From: Xenorhabdus mauleonii
Lineage (GTDB): Bacteria; Pseudomonadota; Gammaproteobacteria; Enterobacterales; Enterobacteriaceae
Reading direction: 5' to 3'
NCBI RefSeq assembly: GCF_900113945.1
Contig: NZ_FORG01000004.1
Span: forward strand, 280,464-344,463
Length of the DNA: 64,000 nt
Positions 28,435-37,460 of the stretch are shown piece by piece; position 1 is the stretch's first letter; every line of letters begins with the position of its first letter. The notes under the pieces are model-generated. The model was not told where the DNA came from. It saw only the letters and a list, made by a program, of their open reading frames with translations, and made no database searches. The translations under genes were made by a program, and so were the position numbers.

Positions 28435-30546
28435 ATGGATAAACAATATATTGTACATAGCTCGTCATCTGAAAAAACCTTATATTTCAAATCACTGACA
28501 GGAACAGAGAAATTATCTTCTCCCTATGAATTTGAAATACAATTATTAAGTGAAAAAAGATTGTCAGACCCAATTTCTCTGCATAACACAAATCTCACCA
28601 TTGAAATAAAGGGCGGAGCAACATCCTCGAGATATTTAAGTGGTAATATAGAGAAGATATCCTACTCACCATTTCATAAATATGATGACAGGCTCTATTT
28701 ATATACCGCGATAGTAAGACCTAATTTATGGAATTTGAAAAAGCTATTGGGCTATGGCATTTGGCAGGATAAAACTGTACCGGAAATTATTTCTGAGGTT
28801 TTGAACAAAGCGGGCATTTCCTTTACAAATCAATTAATAGAAAAATATCGCACATGGGAATATTGCGTTAAGCATAATGAAACTGATTTCGATTTTATCC
28901 ATCGACTGATGGAGCATGAAGGCATTTATTACTATTTCAAACATGATATGGGCAACCATACCATGATCTTAGTGGATGCCCCTCAATCTCATGAATCTGC
29001 ACCCAATTATGAAAAAATCAAATATATCAATACCACTGATACAGTAAAAAAACGTCCGACAGAATATATCTATAATTGGAATATTTCCAGCATCACCATA
29101 CCACACACATACAGCCTTGATGATTACGATTTCCGCAAGCCGCGCGCTAAATTATATACAACGAACCAGACTCAAAATAGCGCCGTCGAAAACTCAGATA
29201 TTTTTATTTGGCCCGGCCACTATATAAAAAGCGAACAAGGGCAATTTTATTCTCGTGTACGCCAACAAGCATCCGAAGCGAAAAGTGAATTAGTTGATGG
29301 AATAGGAAATGTCTTGGGAATGGCGCCGGGACATACATTCACTCTATCGTTGCCTCATGACATTAAAGGCGATGAGCATAACAATTATCTGATCATAGGC
29401 ACACATTATGCGCTCTATGACGACGCTTACCCATCTGACACCGTGGACGAATTAGCCAATGACTTACCTGATGGAGATCGTGATAAAAATATTATCCGCT
29501 TTGATGCCATTCCGGCCAGTACGCCCTGGAAACCGTCTGCCATAACCCCGTGGCCAAAAGTCATGGGCCTTGAAACAGCCATTGTCGCAGGCCCTAATGA
29601 CAAGAAGATATGGACGGATAAATACGGCCGGATAAAAGTGAAATTCCGCTGGGACAGAGACGACAAACAGGACGACAGCCGCTCTTGCTGGATACGTGTT
29701 GCCACACAATGGGCAGGCTGGCGTTACGGCAGCGTATGCATTCCCCGCGTAGGTGAAGAAGTCATTATCAGTTTCGTCAATGGCGATCCTGACAAACCCT
29801 TGGTTATCGGCAGTACTTACAACGACGAAAATATGCCGCCGTGGGAGTTGCCCCAATATGAAGCCCGTGTAGGCATTATGTCAAACACGGAAGGCGGTAA
29901 GCATGATCAGGCAAGTTATCTCTTTTTGGATGATAAACCCGATAATGAATCAATCACGATACATGCAGAGCGTGATATGAGCATTTCAGTGGAAAAAAAT
30001 AATGATGTCATCATTCATGGGGGAAGCTGCACTCAAGTTGATGAAAATCAAAAAAATACCGTCGGTGGTAACGCCGATTTCACTTACCAAAAAGATCACA
30101 CCATCACCATTGATGGTGAAGATTCGCTAACAGTCCAATCCGGCCGGCAAGAAACCATTAATGGGGGGTTGGAGACAAAAATTAAAGGCGGAAGAAAAAC
30201 AAAGATTGACGGTAAGGACTTATTAACGCTCAAAAATGGCCGTAAAGAAACCATCAGTGACGGAGGACTGGAAACAAAAATTAAAGGCGGAAGAAAAACA
30301 GAGATCGAAGGTGAAGACTCATTAACGCTCAAAAATGGCCGTAAAGAAACCATCAGTGACGGAGGACTGGAAACAAAAATTAAAGGCGGAAGAAAAGCCG
30401 AAATCGACGGTGGAGACACCCACAAAATTACAGGCAACTTGGATACCGAAATAAGCGGAAACTGGGCTCAAAAGGCCACAGGAACGGTAACACTGAAAAG
30501 CTCCGGGGTTTTTTCTGTGAACTCTACCTTGTTCAAAATTGATTAA
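28435..30546 (+). CDS. vgrG: T6SS spike protein VgrG (first paralog, TssI)
   Basis: Trimeric puncturing spike at the Hcp tube tip. I start at the ATG giving MDKQYIVHSSSSEK, after AAGG at 7 bases, for 703 residues; an in-frame start at 28357 would add 26 residues that match no VgrG I know. Phage gp27-like domains (1-~385) are followed by the gp5 OB-fold (391-475; KIWTDKYGRIKVKF, WRYGSVCIPRVGEEV, GSTYNDENMPPWELP) and a needle of short beta repeats from ~505. About 2.9 copies of a 33-residue repeat lie near 564-660. It ends VNSTLFKID with no fused effector domain. It is the first gene of the locus. Confidence 0.96.
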   Translation: MDKQYIVHSSSSEKTLYFKSLTGTEKLSSPYEFEIQLLSEKRLSDPISLHNTNLTIEIKGGATSSRYLSGNIEKISYSPFHKYDDRLYLYTAIVRPNLWNLKKLLGYGIWQDKTVPEIISEVLNKAGISFTNQLIEKYRTWEYCVKHNETDFDFIHRLMEHEGIYYYFKHDMGNHTMILVDAPQSHESAPNYEKIKYINTTDTVKKRPTEYIYNWNISSITIPHTYSLDDYDFRKPRAKLYTTNQTQNSAVENSDIFIWPGHYIKSEQGQFYSRVRQQASEAKSELVDGIGNVLGMAPGHTFTLSLPHDIKGDEHNNYLIIGTHYALYDDAYPSDTVDELANDLPDGDRDKNIIRFDAIPASTPWKPSAITPWPKVMGLETAIVAGPNDKKIWTDKYGRIKVKFRWDRDDKQDDSRSCWIRVATQWAGWRYGSVCIPRVGEEVIISFVNGDPDKPLVIGSTYNDENMPPWELPQYEARVGIMSNTEGGKHDQASYLFLDDKPDNESITIHAERDMSISVEKNNDVIIHGGSCTQVDENQKNTVGGNADFTYQKDHTITIDGEDSLTVQSGRQETINGGLETKIKGGRKTKIDGKDLLTLKNGRKETISDGGLETKIKGGRKTEIEGEDSLTLKNGRKETISDGGLETKIKGGRKAEIDGGDTHKITGNLDTEISGNWAQKATGTVTLKSSGVFSVNSTLFKID
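30127..30420 (+). repeat. 99-bp tandem repeat inside vgrG1 (about 3 copies)
   Basis: The unit LTLKNGRKETISDGGL... (33 residues) is almost identical between copies 2 and 3 (spacing exactly 99 bp, for example TTAACGCT at 30223 and 30322). Copy 1 is 96 bp and more diverged. The repeats extend the beta-helical needle. Confidence 0.9.
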
Positions 30547-30914
30547 TATACTTATTTATCAAAAAAATAATCACCAACGGACAAATTGCCGTTACGGCAA
30601 ATAATAAATATAACACCATGTTTTAATGAAAAAATAATTTTAATAAATTAAGCATTAATAGGCATTGAGCATCACCTAACAAAGCCAATACAAAAAGCAA
30701 GCAATAAAAGATATTGTTTAATAAGCAGTTAACGCAAGCAATGAAAACTAACTTATATTTAACATAAACAAATCTCATCCATTTATTGCAAATAATGAAC
30801 TTTATACATAAAACTCAAACTACAAAATTTGTCATTCCCCATTACTCCAGTTTCCATATATTCCTTGGTTTCCGAGGGGTATGCGGTAGCTTTAAACAAG
30901 AGCAAGGAAATATT
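30547..30914. other. vgrG1-vgrG2 intergenic region
   Basis: About 370 bp, AT-rich. It has a short 6-bp hairpin TTGCCG-TTA-CGGCAA (30586-30600) without a T-run. The last 54 bases (30861-30914) are the vgrG leader copy. It may contain a promoter for vgrG2, but none is assigned. Confidence 0.45.
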
Positions 30915-33116
30915 ATGGAGAAGAAATTTATTGCACACACTTCACTGCCTGGTAAATCTTTATTTTTCAAATCCCTTAACGGAATAGAAAGATTATCAGA
31001 CGCGTACGAATTTGAGATCCAGTTATTAAGTGAAAAAAGATTGTCCGATCCCATATCCCTGCATAAAACCACACTGACCATTGAAATAAGAGACGGCTCC
31101 AAAGCAGCCAGGTTTCTAAGTGGCTATATAGATAAAATATCCTACTCCCCATTCTATAAATATGACGACAGACTCTATTTATATACCGCGATAGTAAGAC
31201 CTAACTTATGGAAATTGAAACAAACATTGGGTTATGGCATTTGGCAAGATAAAACTGTCCCGGATATTATTTCTGAAATATTGAATAACGCCGGCATTGA
31301 TTTTAAAAAACAACTGATAGAGAAATACCGTACATGGGAATATTGTGTTAAACATAATGAATCAGACTTCGATTTTATCCATCGTTTAATGGAGCATGAA
31401 GGAATTTATTATTACTTTAAGCATGATATGGGCAGCCACACCATGATTTTGGTTGATTCCCCCCAATCACTTGTCCCCATGCCTGACTATGAAAATATTA
31501 GGTATTTCAATACCTGCAGTTCAGCGAGAAAACGGCCTACGGAATATATCGATAACTGGAATATCTCCAGCGTGACTATTCCACAAAAATATAGCCTTGA
31601 TGATTACGATTTCCGCAAACCACGCGCTAAATTGTTTACGACAACCCAAACCCCCATCAGCGCCCTCGATAACTCAAATATCTTTATTTGGCCCGGGCAC
31701 TATATAAAAAGCGAGCAAGGACAATTTTATTCTCGAATACGCCAACAAGCGTCCGAAGCAAAAAGCGAATTAATTGATGGAAAAGGAAATGTTTTGGGAA
31801 TGGCACCGGGACATACTTTCACGCTGGTGTTACCCAATGACATTAAGGGTGATGAACATAACGATTATTTAATCACCGGAACACATTATTATTTTTATGA
31901 CGACATTTGCCCGTCCAATTTTATAGAAGAAATAGGTGAAATAATTGAGGAATTTTTGGATGAAGAACAAAACAAGAATGTTGTTCAATTTGAAGTCATT
32001 CCGGCCAATACCCCTTGGAAACCTTCGGCAGTCACTCCTTGGCCAAAAGTCATGGGCCTGGAAACCGCAATAGTGACCGGCCCCAAGGATAAAAAAATAT
32101 GGACGGACAAGTATGGCCGGATAAAAGTGAAATTCCGTTGGGACAGAGACGACAAACAGGATGATACCCGTTCTTGCTGGATACGTGTTGCCACACGTTG
32201 GGCTGGCTGGCGTTACGGCAGTGTATGCATTCCCCGCGTGGGCGAAGAAGTTATTATCAGTTTCGTCAATGGTGATCCTGACAAGCCTTTGGTTATCGGC
32301 AGCACTTACAACGATGAAAATATGCCGCCGTGGGAGTTGCCTAAACATGAAACGCGTGTAGGCATTATGTCAAATACCAAAGGCGGTAAACATGAACAGG
32401 CAAATTATCTCTTTTTGGACGATGAGCCTGATAAAGAATCATTTGATTTGCATGCAGAACGCGACATGAACATCTCGGTGGAGAAAAATAAAAAAGTGAC
32501 GATCGACGGTGACCGCACCACGGAGATTAAAAAAGAGCAAAAAGACACGGTAACAGGCAAAGCTACCTTCACCTACAAAGCTGACCATGAAACAACCATT
32601 GATGGCAAAAACACATTAACCGTCAAAAAGGGCCAACAGGAAACCATCAGCGATGGATTAAAAACAGATATCAAGGGAGGAAGGAAGACAACTATCGATG
32701 GCGGAGACACTTACAATCTCAAAGGCAATTTAAATGCCACCATCAATGGGAACTGGATGCAATCCATTACAGGAACAACAACTATCACCAGCCCCAATGT
32801 CATTACAATACACAGCGATAACAATGTTGTCATAGATTGCCCGCAGCATATATTTTCAGCCAAATTGATGTCTGTCTCCATCGTCGCTTCCAGTGCCAGC
32901 ATGACCGGAAATTCGACTTCAACCACATCATCCAGCACCAGTGTGACAGGCACAAGTATCTCCTCAAAGGCAATTGATATAAGCGATTCAGATCTGTCGC
33001 GCAGCCAGGTAGGCACGAAACTCGATAAAGCAACCATGGCATTGGATGAAGCGGATGTTGCAATAAAAAAATCGCGGACCAACATATCAAACAGCAGCTT
33101 ACACATCATTAGCTAA
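30915..33116 (+). CDS. vgrG: T6SS spike protein VgrG (second paralog)
   Basis: Paralog of the preceding gene. The start MEKKFIAHTSLPGK follows AAGG and gives 733 residues. The gp27-like and OB-fold domains are nearly the same as in VgrG1 (KIWTDKYGRIKVKF at ~394). The two diverge after ~residue 540: this copy lacks the 33-residue repeats. It instead carries a ~95-residue C-terminal extension (from ~638) with a Ser/Thr-rich run (STSTTSSSTSVTGTS) and a helical end (LDKATMALDEADVAIKKS). It is 23 bases upstream of the DUF2169 gene, so this tail is the likely docking site for that adaptor or its cargo. That is an inference. Confidence 0.95.
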   Translation: MEKKFIAHTSLPGKSLFFKSLNGIERLSDAYEFEIQLLSEKRLSDPISLHKTTLTIEIRDGSKAARFLSGYIDKISYSPFYKYDDRLYLYTAIVRPNLWKLKQTLGYGIWQDKTVPDIISEILNNAGIDFKKQLIEKYRTWEYCVKHNESDFDFIHRLMEHEGIYYYFKHDMGSHTMILVDSPQSLVPMPDYENIRYFNTCSSARKRPTEYIDNWNISSVTIPQKYSLDDYDFRKPRAKLFTTTQTPISALDNSNIFIWPGHYIKSEQGQFYSRIRQQASEAKSELIDGKGNVLGMAPGHTFTLVLPNDIKGDEHNDYLITGTHYYFYDDICPSNFIEEIGEIIEEFLDEEQNKNVVQFEVIPANTPWKPSAVTPWPKVMGLETAIVTGPKDKKIWTDKYGRIKVKFRWDRDDKQDDTRSCWIRVATRWAGWRYGSVCIPRVGEEVIISFVNGDPDKPLVIGSTYNDENMPPWELPKHETRVGIMSNTKGGKHEQANYLFLDDEPDKESFDLHAERDMNISVEKNKKVTIDGDRTTEIKKEQKDTVTGKATFTYKADHETTIDGKNTLTVKKGQQETISDGLKTDIKGGRKTTIDGGDTYNLKGNLNATINGNWMQSITGTTTITSPNVITIHSDNNVVIDCPQHIFSAKLMSVSIVASSASMTGNSTSTTSSSTSVTGTSISSKAIDISDSDLSRSQVGTKLDKATMALDEADVAIKKSRTNISNSSLHIIS

Positions 33117-33139
33117 TCAACTTCTTTGTCAGGATCCTA

Positions 33140-35737
33140 ATGAAAATCATTAAGCCACTGCGTCTAAGCATACTTTACCGGCCTTATCGCTGGTTGCAAA
33201 AAAACCATCTTGGGGTCTCAGTCATGGCACTGGCCGATATGGGTTCATCTCCGCGCCTGCGCCCGGAAGCAGAACTCTGGCAACTGGCAGAAAATGAGTT
33301 AAAAACCTGCAACGGCATTATCGATTTGGCAATACCCAAGCCCTGCGCTGAATTTTTGGCGACAGGATACGCCTACAATCATCATCAAGATAATAAAAGC
33401 GCGTGTACTGCACGCATCCAAATTGAACGATTGGATAAATCCTTGGCAGTTTTCGGTAATCGTTATTGGATAGATGATAAGCCATCAAAACCCCAGCCTT
33501 TTGAACAAATGCGGTTGGATTGGAGTCAGGCATTTGGTGGTGAAGGCTATGAAAACAATCCACACGGTATCGGTTTCAGGCCGGAAGAGCTGACGGAAGG
33601 GATAAAAGTACACCGCTTGCCCAACATAGAAGTGCTGCACAAGCGCTTAATGTCGCAACGCCAATTGGCATCACAGGAAGAAACTCCCACTCCGGCAAGT
33701 TTTTGCCCTCTGGATATTGCGTGGCCGAGTCGTTTTAGCCGTATCGGAAAAAAATACGATAAAGAGTGGCTGGAAAATGAATTCCCTGGTTTTTCCCAAG
33801 ATATCGATTGGCACTTGTTTAATGCGGCCCCCAAAGATCAATGGTGGGAAGAAAACACCGCCCTGCCAAAGCAAGCCAGATGGCGCATCTGGAATATGCA
33901 TCCAGAGAAACCCATGCAAGAAGGCATCTTGCCCTCATGGAACGCGCGTTGTTTTATCAAAAGGCTGCGCCTTGATGAAGAGGTTTTTGAAGAAGTCGCC
34001 ATGCGCAACACCACGGTATGGTTCTTCCCCCATTTAGAACAAATGATCCTGATTTGGCAAGGCAGCGCACGGATCAATGAAGATGATGCCAAGGATGTCC
34101 TGCAAATGGTATCCGCGCTGGAGTTGCATGACAGCCCCCGCCCGCAAAGCCATTATCTGCAAGTGCTTGAGCAGCGTATGGATAAAGAGAAAGGGGTTTT
34201 GTACTCATTTCGGGAAAAAGACCTTATTCCCGAAGACATTATTGGCACATGGTTGGATACAGAGTCCGCAGAGAATAATTCGCCCTTGCAAACAAACTTA
34301 CAACATCTTGAAAAACGCATTCGTGAGCAGCAAAAGGAGCGATTGGCGGAATATGGACAAGATGCCAATGCATTTATCCAGCCTGAGAATGATCCATCAG
34401 CCAATGCCAAGCCGCCCAAATTGGACGAACTGCCGGAATTTGTGGCAAAGGTTGAACAAGATCTCAGCCAAAAGCGTGCAGAGGCTGAACTGAAACGGGC
34501 AGAGATGATTGCTATGGCCAAAGAGCAAGGCATTAATGTCGAAAAATCGGCTACCAAGCCTCAGGTTCGGGGGCCGGAAAGCCTGCAGCAGATGCGGGAT
34601 ATTTTGTACCGGCAACACCTGAAAGAAGAGATAGACGATAAAACGCTTGCTCAAATCGAACAATCAATCCATTTAATGTACCTTTCTTCAGCACAATCAC
34701 AGGCACCTGCCTTGCGTCTGGCCAGCAATTTATCGCAGATCATTCGAAAACGGGCTGAAGAAATCATGTTGCAAGGCGGAGATTTCAGCGAAATGGATTT
34801 TACCGGCGTGGATTTGTCCGATATGGATCTGCGGGGAGCCAATTTCACCCGAACCCTGCTGGAAAATGCCTGCTTGAATCGCTGCCAACTGGATGGCGCT
34901 AACTTCACCGAAGCTATGTTAGCCAGAACAGAAATCTGTGATTCATCATTACGTGGCGCAAAATTGGATAACGCCAGTTTGGCACTGGCTAAATGTGAGC
35001 GGAGCGATTTTTCTGCCGCCAGTTTTGAGCAAACCCAGTTACAAGAAACACGATTTACTCATTGCCGCTTTGAGAACGCCCTTTTTTCAGGCTTGCTCCT
35101 GCAACAAATTTTTATTACGCAGTGCGATTTCTCTTATTCCCAATGGAAAGAGTCTAATTTCATGGAACTTGAACTGCCTGCGCTCAAATTTAATCATGCA
35201 AATTTAAATAAAGTCTCGTTCATCAAATGCAAACTGAAACAAGCGGTTTTTGACCATGCAGAGATGGAAAGCTGCTCTTGGGTAGAAACACAGCTAAACG
35301 GAAGCCAGTTTCACTCAGCCAAGCTATTGACCTGTGCATTTGCCATGGACAGTGAACTTAATCAGGCAAATTTCAGCCATGCCACATTGACCGAATGCAA
35401 TTTGCGTCAGATGCCGCTGGTTAAGGCTAACTTCTATGCGGCCACGTTGAACAACAGTGATCTCAGTGAAGCTGACTGCCAGTCAGCCGATATGCGGTAT
35501 CTGAATGCGCCAAAGAGTATGTTTATTAGAACTGATTTCCGTCATGCCTTACTCAATAAGGCCAATTTGATAGGTGCCATTATGCAGAAATGCAGCTTCA
35601 TCGGCACTGATTTACGGGAAGCCAATCTCTTCCGTACCGATATGTCTCAATCTATTTTCGATAACACAACCTTAATTACCCATGCTTACATCAATCGAAC
35701 CAAAACCTTGCCAAAACGAGATAAGGAAGTGATATGA
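33140..35737 (+). CDS. T6SS-associated DUF2169 protein fused to pentapeptide repeats
   Basis: A DUF2169 domain occupies about residues 1-300 (VSVMALADMG, FGNRYWIDDKP, RLDWSQAFGGEGYENNPHGIGF, then a Trp-rich segment). DUF2169 proteins accompany VgrG/PAAR genes and are regarded as effector adaptors. A charged helical linker (about 385-535; VEQDLSQKRAEAELKRAEM) leads to ~300 residues of pentapeptide repeats (about 546-845; GANFTRTLL, DGANFTEAML), a right-handed beta-helix. The repeats are unusually Cys-rich. There is no signal peptide. AGGA supports the ATG. It overlaps the next gene by 4 bases. The function of the helix is unknown; cargo carrier and effector are both possible. Confidence 0.85.
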   Translation: MKIIKPLRLSILYRPYRWLQKNHLGVSVMALADMGSSPRLRPEAELWQLAENELKTCNGIIDLAIPKPCAEFLATGYAYNHHQDNKSACTARIQIERLDKSLAVFGNRYWIDDKPSKPQPFEQMRLDWSQAFGGEGYENNPHGIGFRPEELTEGIKVHRLPNIEVLHKRLMSQRQLASQEETPTPASFCPLDIAWPSRFSRIGKKYDKEWLENEFPGFSQDIDWHLFNAAPKDQWWEENTALPKQARWRIWNMHPEKPMQEGILPSWNARCFIKRLRLDEEVFEEVAMRNTTVWFFPHLEQMILIWQGSARINEDDAKDVLQMVSALELHDSPRPQSHYLQVLEQRMDKEKGVLYSFREKDLIPEDIIGTWLDTESAENNSPLQTNLQHLEKRIREQQKERLAEYGQDANAFIQPENDPSANAKPPKLDELPEFVAKVEQDLSQKRAEAELKRAEMIAMAKEQGINVEKSATKPQVRGPESLQQMRDILYRQHLKEEIDDKTLAQIEQSIHLMYLSSAQSQAPALRLASNLSQIIRKRAEEIMLQGGDFSEMDFTGVDLSDMDLRGANFTRTLLENACLNRCQLDGANFTEAMLARTEICDSSLRGAKLDNASLALAKCERSDFSAASFEQTQLQETRFTHCRFENALFSGLLLQQIFITQCDFSYSQWKESNFMELELPALKFNHANLNKVSFIKCKLKQAVFDHAEMESCSWVETQLNGSQFHSAKLLTCAFAMDSELNQANFSHATLTECNLRQMPLVKANFYAATLNNSDLSEADCQSADMRYLNAPKSMFIRTDFRHALLNKANLIGAIMQKCSFIGTDLREANLFRTDMSQSIFDNTTLITHAYINRTKTLPKRDKEVI

Positions 35738-36801
35738 GTTCACTCACAGCAGATGAGTTAATGGATAAAATCAAACAAGGTGAAATTATTGAAAAAGTGA
35801 ATTTGCAGAATCTATCACTGACTGGATGTGACCTATCTGGAGGGATTTTTAAAGATGTCGATTTTTCGGGCACTGATTTTTCTCACGCTCAATTTAAAGA
35901 GTCTGTTTTTACTGAGTGCCAAATAGAAGAAGGCATTTTCCATTCAGCTATTTTTGAACAAAATATTTTCGAAAGATGTAACTTAATCCGCTCGACTTTC
36001 AATGAAAGTACATTGGCAGACACCGTCTTTAATCAATCTGTGTTAAAAAAAACACAATTTACCGAAACAAAACAAAATAATATTCAGTATGTGTCCAGCC
36101 CGCTGCAATATGCAGTTTTCAACCACAGCCAACTTGACCGAGTTCTATTTTCTGATTCAAACATGGATCAAATGACGCTGAATAATAGCCTGCTCTCTCT
36201 GGTGACTTTTTTTCGCCAAGATCTGCGCAAAACCAGTTTTTATGCCAGTGAATTCAATAAAACGATTTTTTTTGAATGTGATTTGCGCGATCAGGATTAC
36301 CACAAGCAACAATTTAAAATGTGCCAATTTACTGATAGTAAGCTTGATAAAGTCAATTTCAGTCACGCCATATTGACGAATTGCAATTTCAAGGGCGCGA
36401 CTCTGCAAGATGCCATATTAACTAATGTCAACGCCACTCAAGCGTTATTCCCCGAAGCTGATTTAACTCGGGCTTGTTGTAAAAACAGTGTGTTTGAACA
36501 GGCTATTTTTATCGATGCATGCCTTGAGGCCGCTGATTTCCGTTACAGCAAATTACCTATGGCAATAATGCACAAAATCAGTGCCGAGAACGCACAATTT
36601 ACAGGCTGTGATATGCCTTATACCGATTTTTCTTATGCAAACCTCAACAACTGTGATTTCCGTGCAGCCCGTTTCATGAGGACACAGTTTCATCGGGCTA
36701 AACAAGTTGGAACCCTGTTCACTGACCGAGAAGGCATTCTGGAAAATGATCCTGAATTATTCGCGGCTGAAGAGTGGAGCATGCAACGTAATAAGATTTA
36801 A
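35734..36801 (+). CDS. Pentapeptide repeat protein in the T6SS locus
   Basis: The 355 residues are almost entirely pentapeptide repeats (about 20-335; LTGCDLSGGIFKDVDFSGTDF, LEAADFRYSKL, YTDFSYANLNNCDFRAARF), so it should fold as a long square beta-helix. A short N-terminal helix (SSLTADELMDKIKQGE) precedes it. Its repeats resemble those of the upstream fusion protein, including many Cys, which suggests duplication of that segment. It is translationally coupled to the upstream gene by an ATGA overlap and lies 14 bases before the DUF3540 gene. No enzymatic motif is seen. It may be a partner of the fusion protein, an effector or an immunity protein; the sequence does not decide. Confidence 0.8.
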   Translation: MSSLTADELMDKIKQGEIIEKVNLQNLSLTGCDLSGGIFKDVDFSGTDFSHAQFKESVFTECQIEEGIFHSAIFEQNIFERCNLIRSTFNESTLADTVFNQSVLKKTQFTETKQNNIQYVSSPLQYAVFNHSQLDRVLFSDSNMDQMTLNNSLLSLVTFFRQDLRKTSFYASEFNKTIFFECDLRDQDYHKQQFKMCQFTDSKLDKVNFSHAILTNCNFKGATLQDAILTNVNATQALFPEADLTRACCKNSVFEQAIFIDACLEAADFRYSKLPMAIMHKISAENAQFTGCDMPYTDFSYANLNNCDFRAARFMRTQFHRAKQVGTLFTDREGILENDPELFAAEEWSMQRNKI

Positions 36802-36815
36802 TCAGGAGAATCAAG

Positions 36816-37448
36816 ATGACGAAACCTTCTTATGCGCTTTCGCAATATCCCTTTACAACCTCCCTGACTACCGAACCTTTACAGCAAATGACCGGGCAAA
36901 TCATCAGCATTCATCCTGATGGCAGCTTTATGGCGAAGAGCAAAAACAATCGTGGCTGGCATTGCCGCCGCGCTGCAAGCTGCCTCTTGACGCCAGAGAT
37001 GGGAGATACCGTACTGATCACAAAAATTGAAGATAATCTTTGGGTTTTAGCCATATTAGAGCGGGCAACCCAACAGGGTGTGGCTGAAATCAGCGTTCCC
37101 GGCGATTTAACTATTACTTCCCCCGGAAATCTGAGCATGAACAGCAATGGGCTGAATATTACGGCTGACAACGGCAACTGCCATATCAAGGAAATGAAAT
37201 ACAGCGGAGAATCACTGTCTGCCTGGGTATCCATTACTCGTCTGGTCGGCAATCAATTTGAATCCCTCTGGCAAACCGTAACCCAATTGAGCAACCGGTT
37301 ATTTCGCCATACAACACAAACAGAAAAAGTGCATGCCGGTCAATTGGATATGCAAGCAGACAATTATGCCCGATTGCATGCCCAACAAACTATCGTGACA
37401 GCAAAAGCCATGACCAAAATAGATGCTGAACAGATTCATATCGGCTAA
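36816..37448 (+). CDS. DUF3540 family T6SS accessory protein
   Basis: A 210-residue protein matching DUF3540, which travels with DUF2169 and DUF4150 proteins in T6SS spike modules. The N-terminal half is a small beta domain with Cys residues (GWHCRRAASCLLTPEMGDTVLI). The middle has a VgrG-like beta-strand stretch (EISVPGDLTITSPGNLSMNSNGLNITADNG). The C-terminus is helical (TRLVGNQFESLWQTVTQL) and ends MTKIDAEQIHIG, like the end of a spike needle. AGGAG precedes the ATG. I infer an adaptor between VgrG and the PAAR-like tip. Confidence 0.8.
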   Translation: MTKPSYALSQYPFTTSLTTEPLQQMTGQIISIHPDGSFMAKSKNNRGWHCRRAASCLLTPEMGDTVLITKIEDNLWVLAILERATQQGVAEISVPGDLTITSPGNLSMNSNGLNITADNGNCHIKEMKYSGESLSAWVSITRLVGNQFESLWQTVTQLSNRLFRHTTQTEKVHAGQLDMQADNYARLHAQQTIVTAKAMTKIDAEQIHIG

Positions 37449-37460
37449 GGGGAAAAAATC

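Noticed and set aside
30127..30420. CRISPR-like spacing of repeats
   Set aside because: The repeats are in frame, contiguous and coding for the VgrG needle; there are no variable spacers. No CRISPR array is seen anywhere in the window.
29464..32348. Paired - strand frames of 130 and 159 codons in both vgrG genes
   Set aside because: They occur at the same place in both paralogs because the VgrG OB-fold coding sequence is conserved; no ribosome site or family match.
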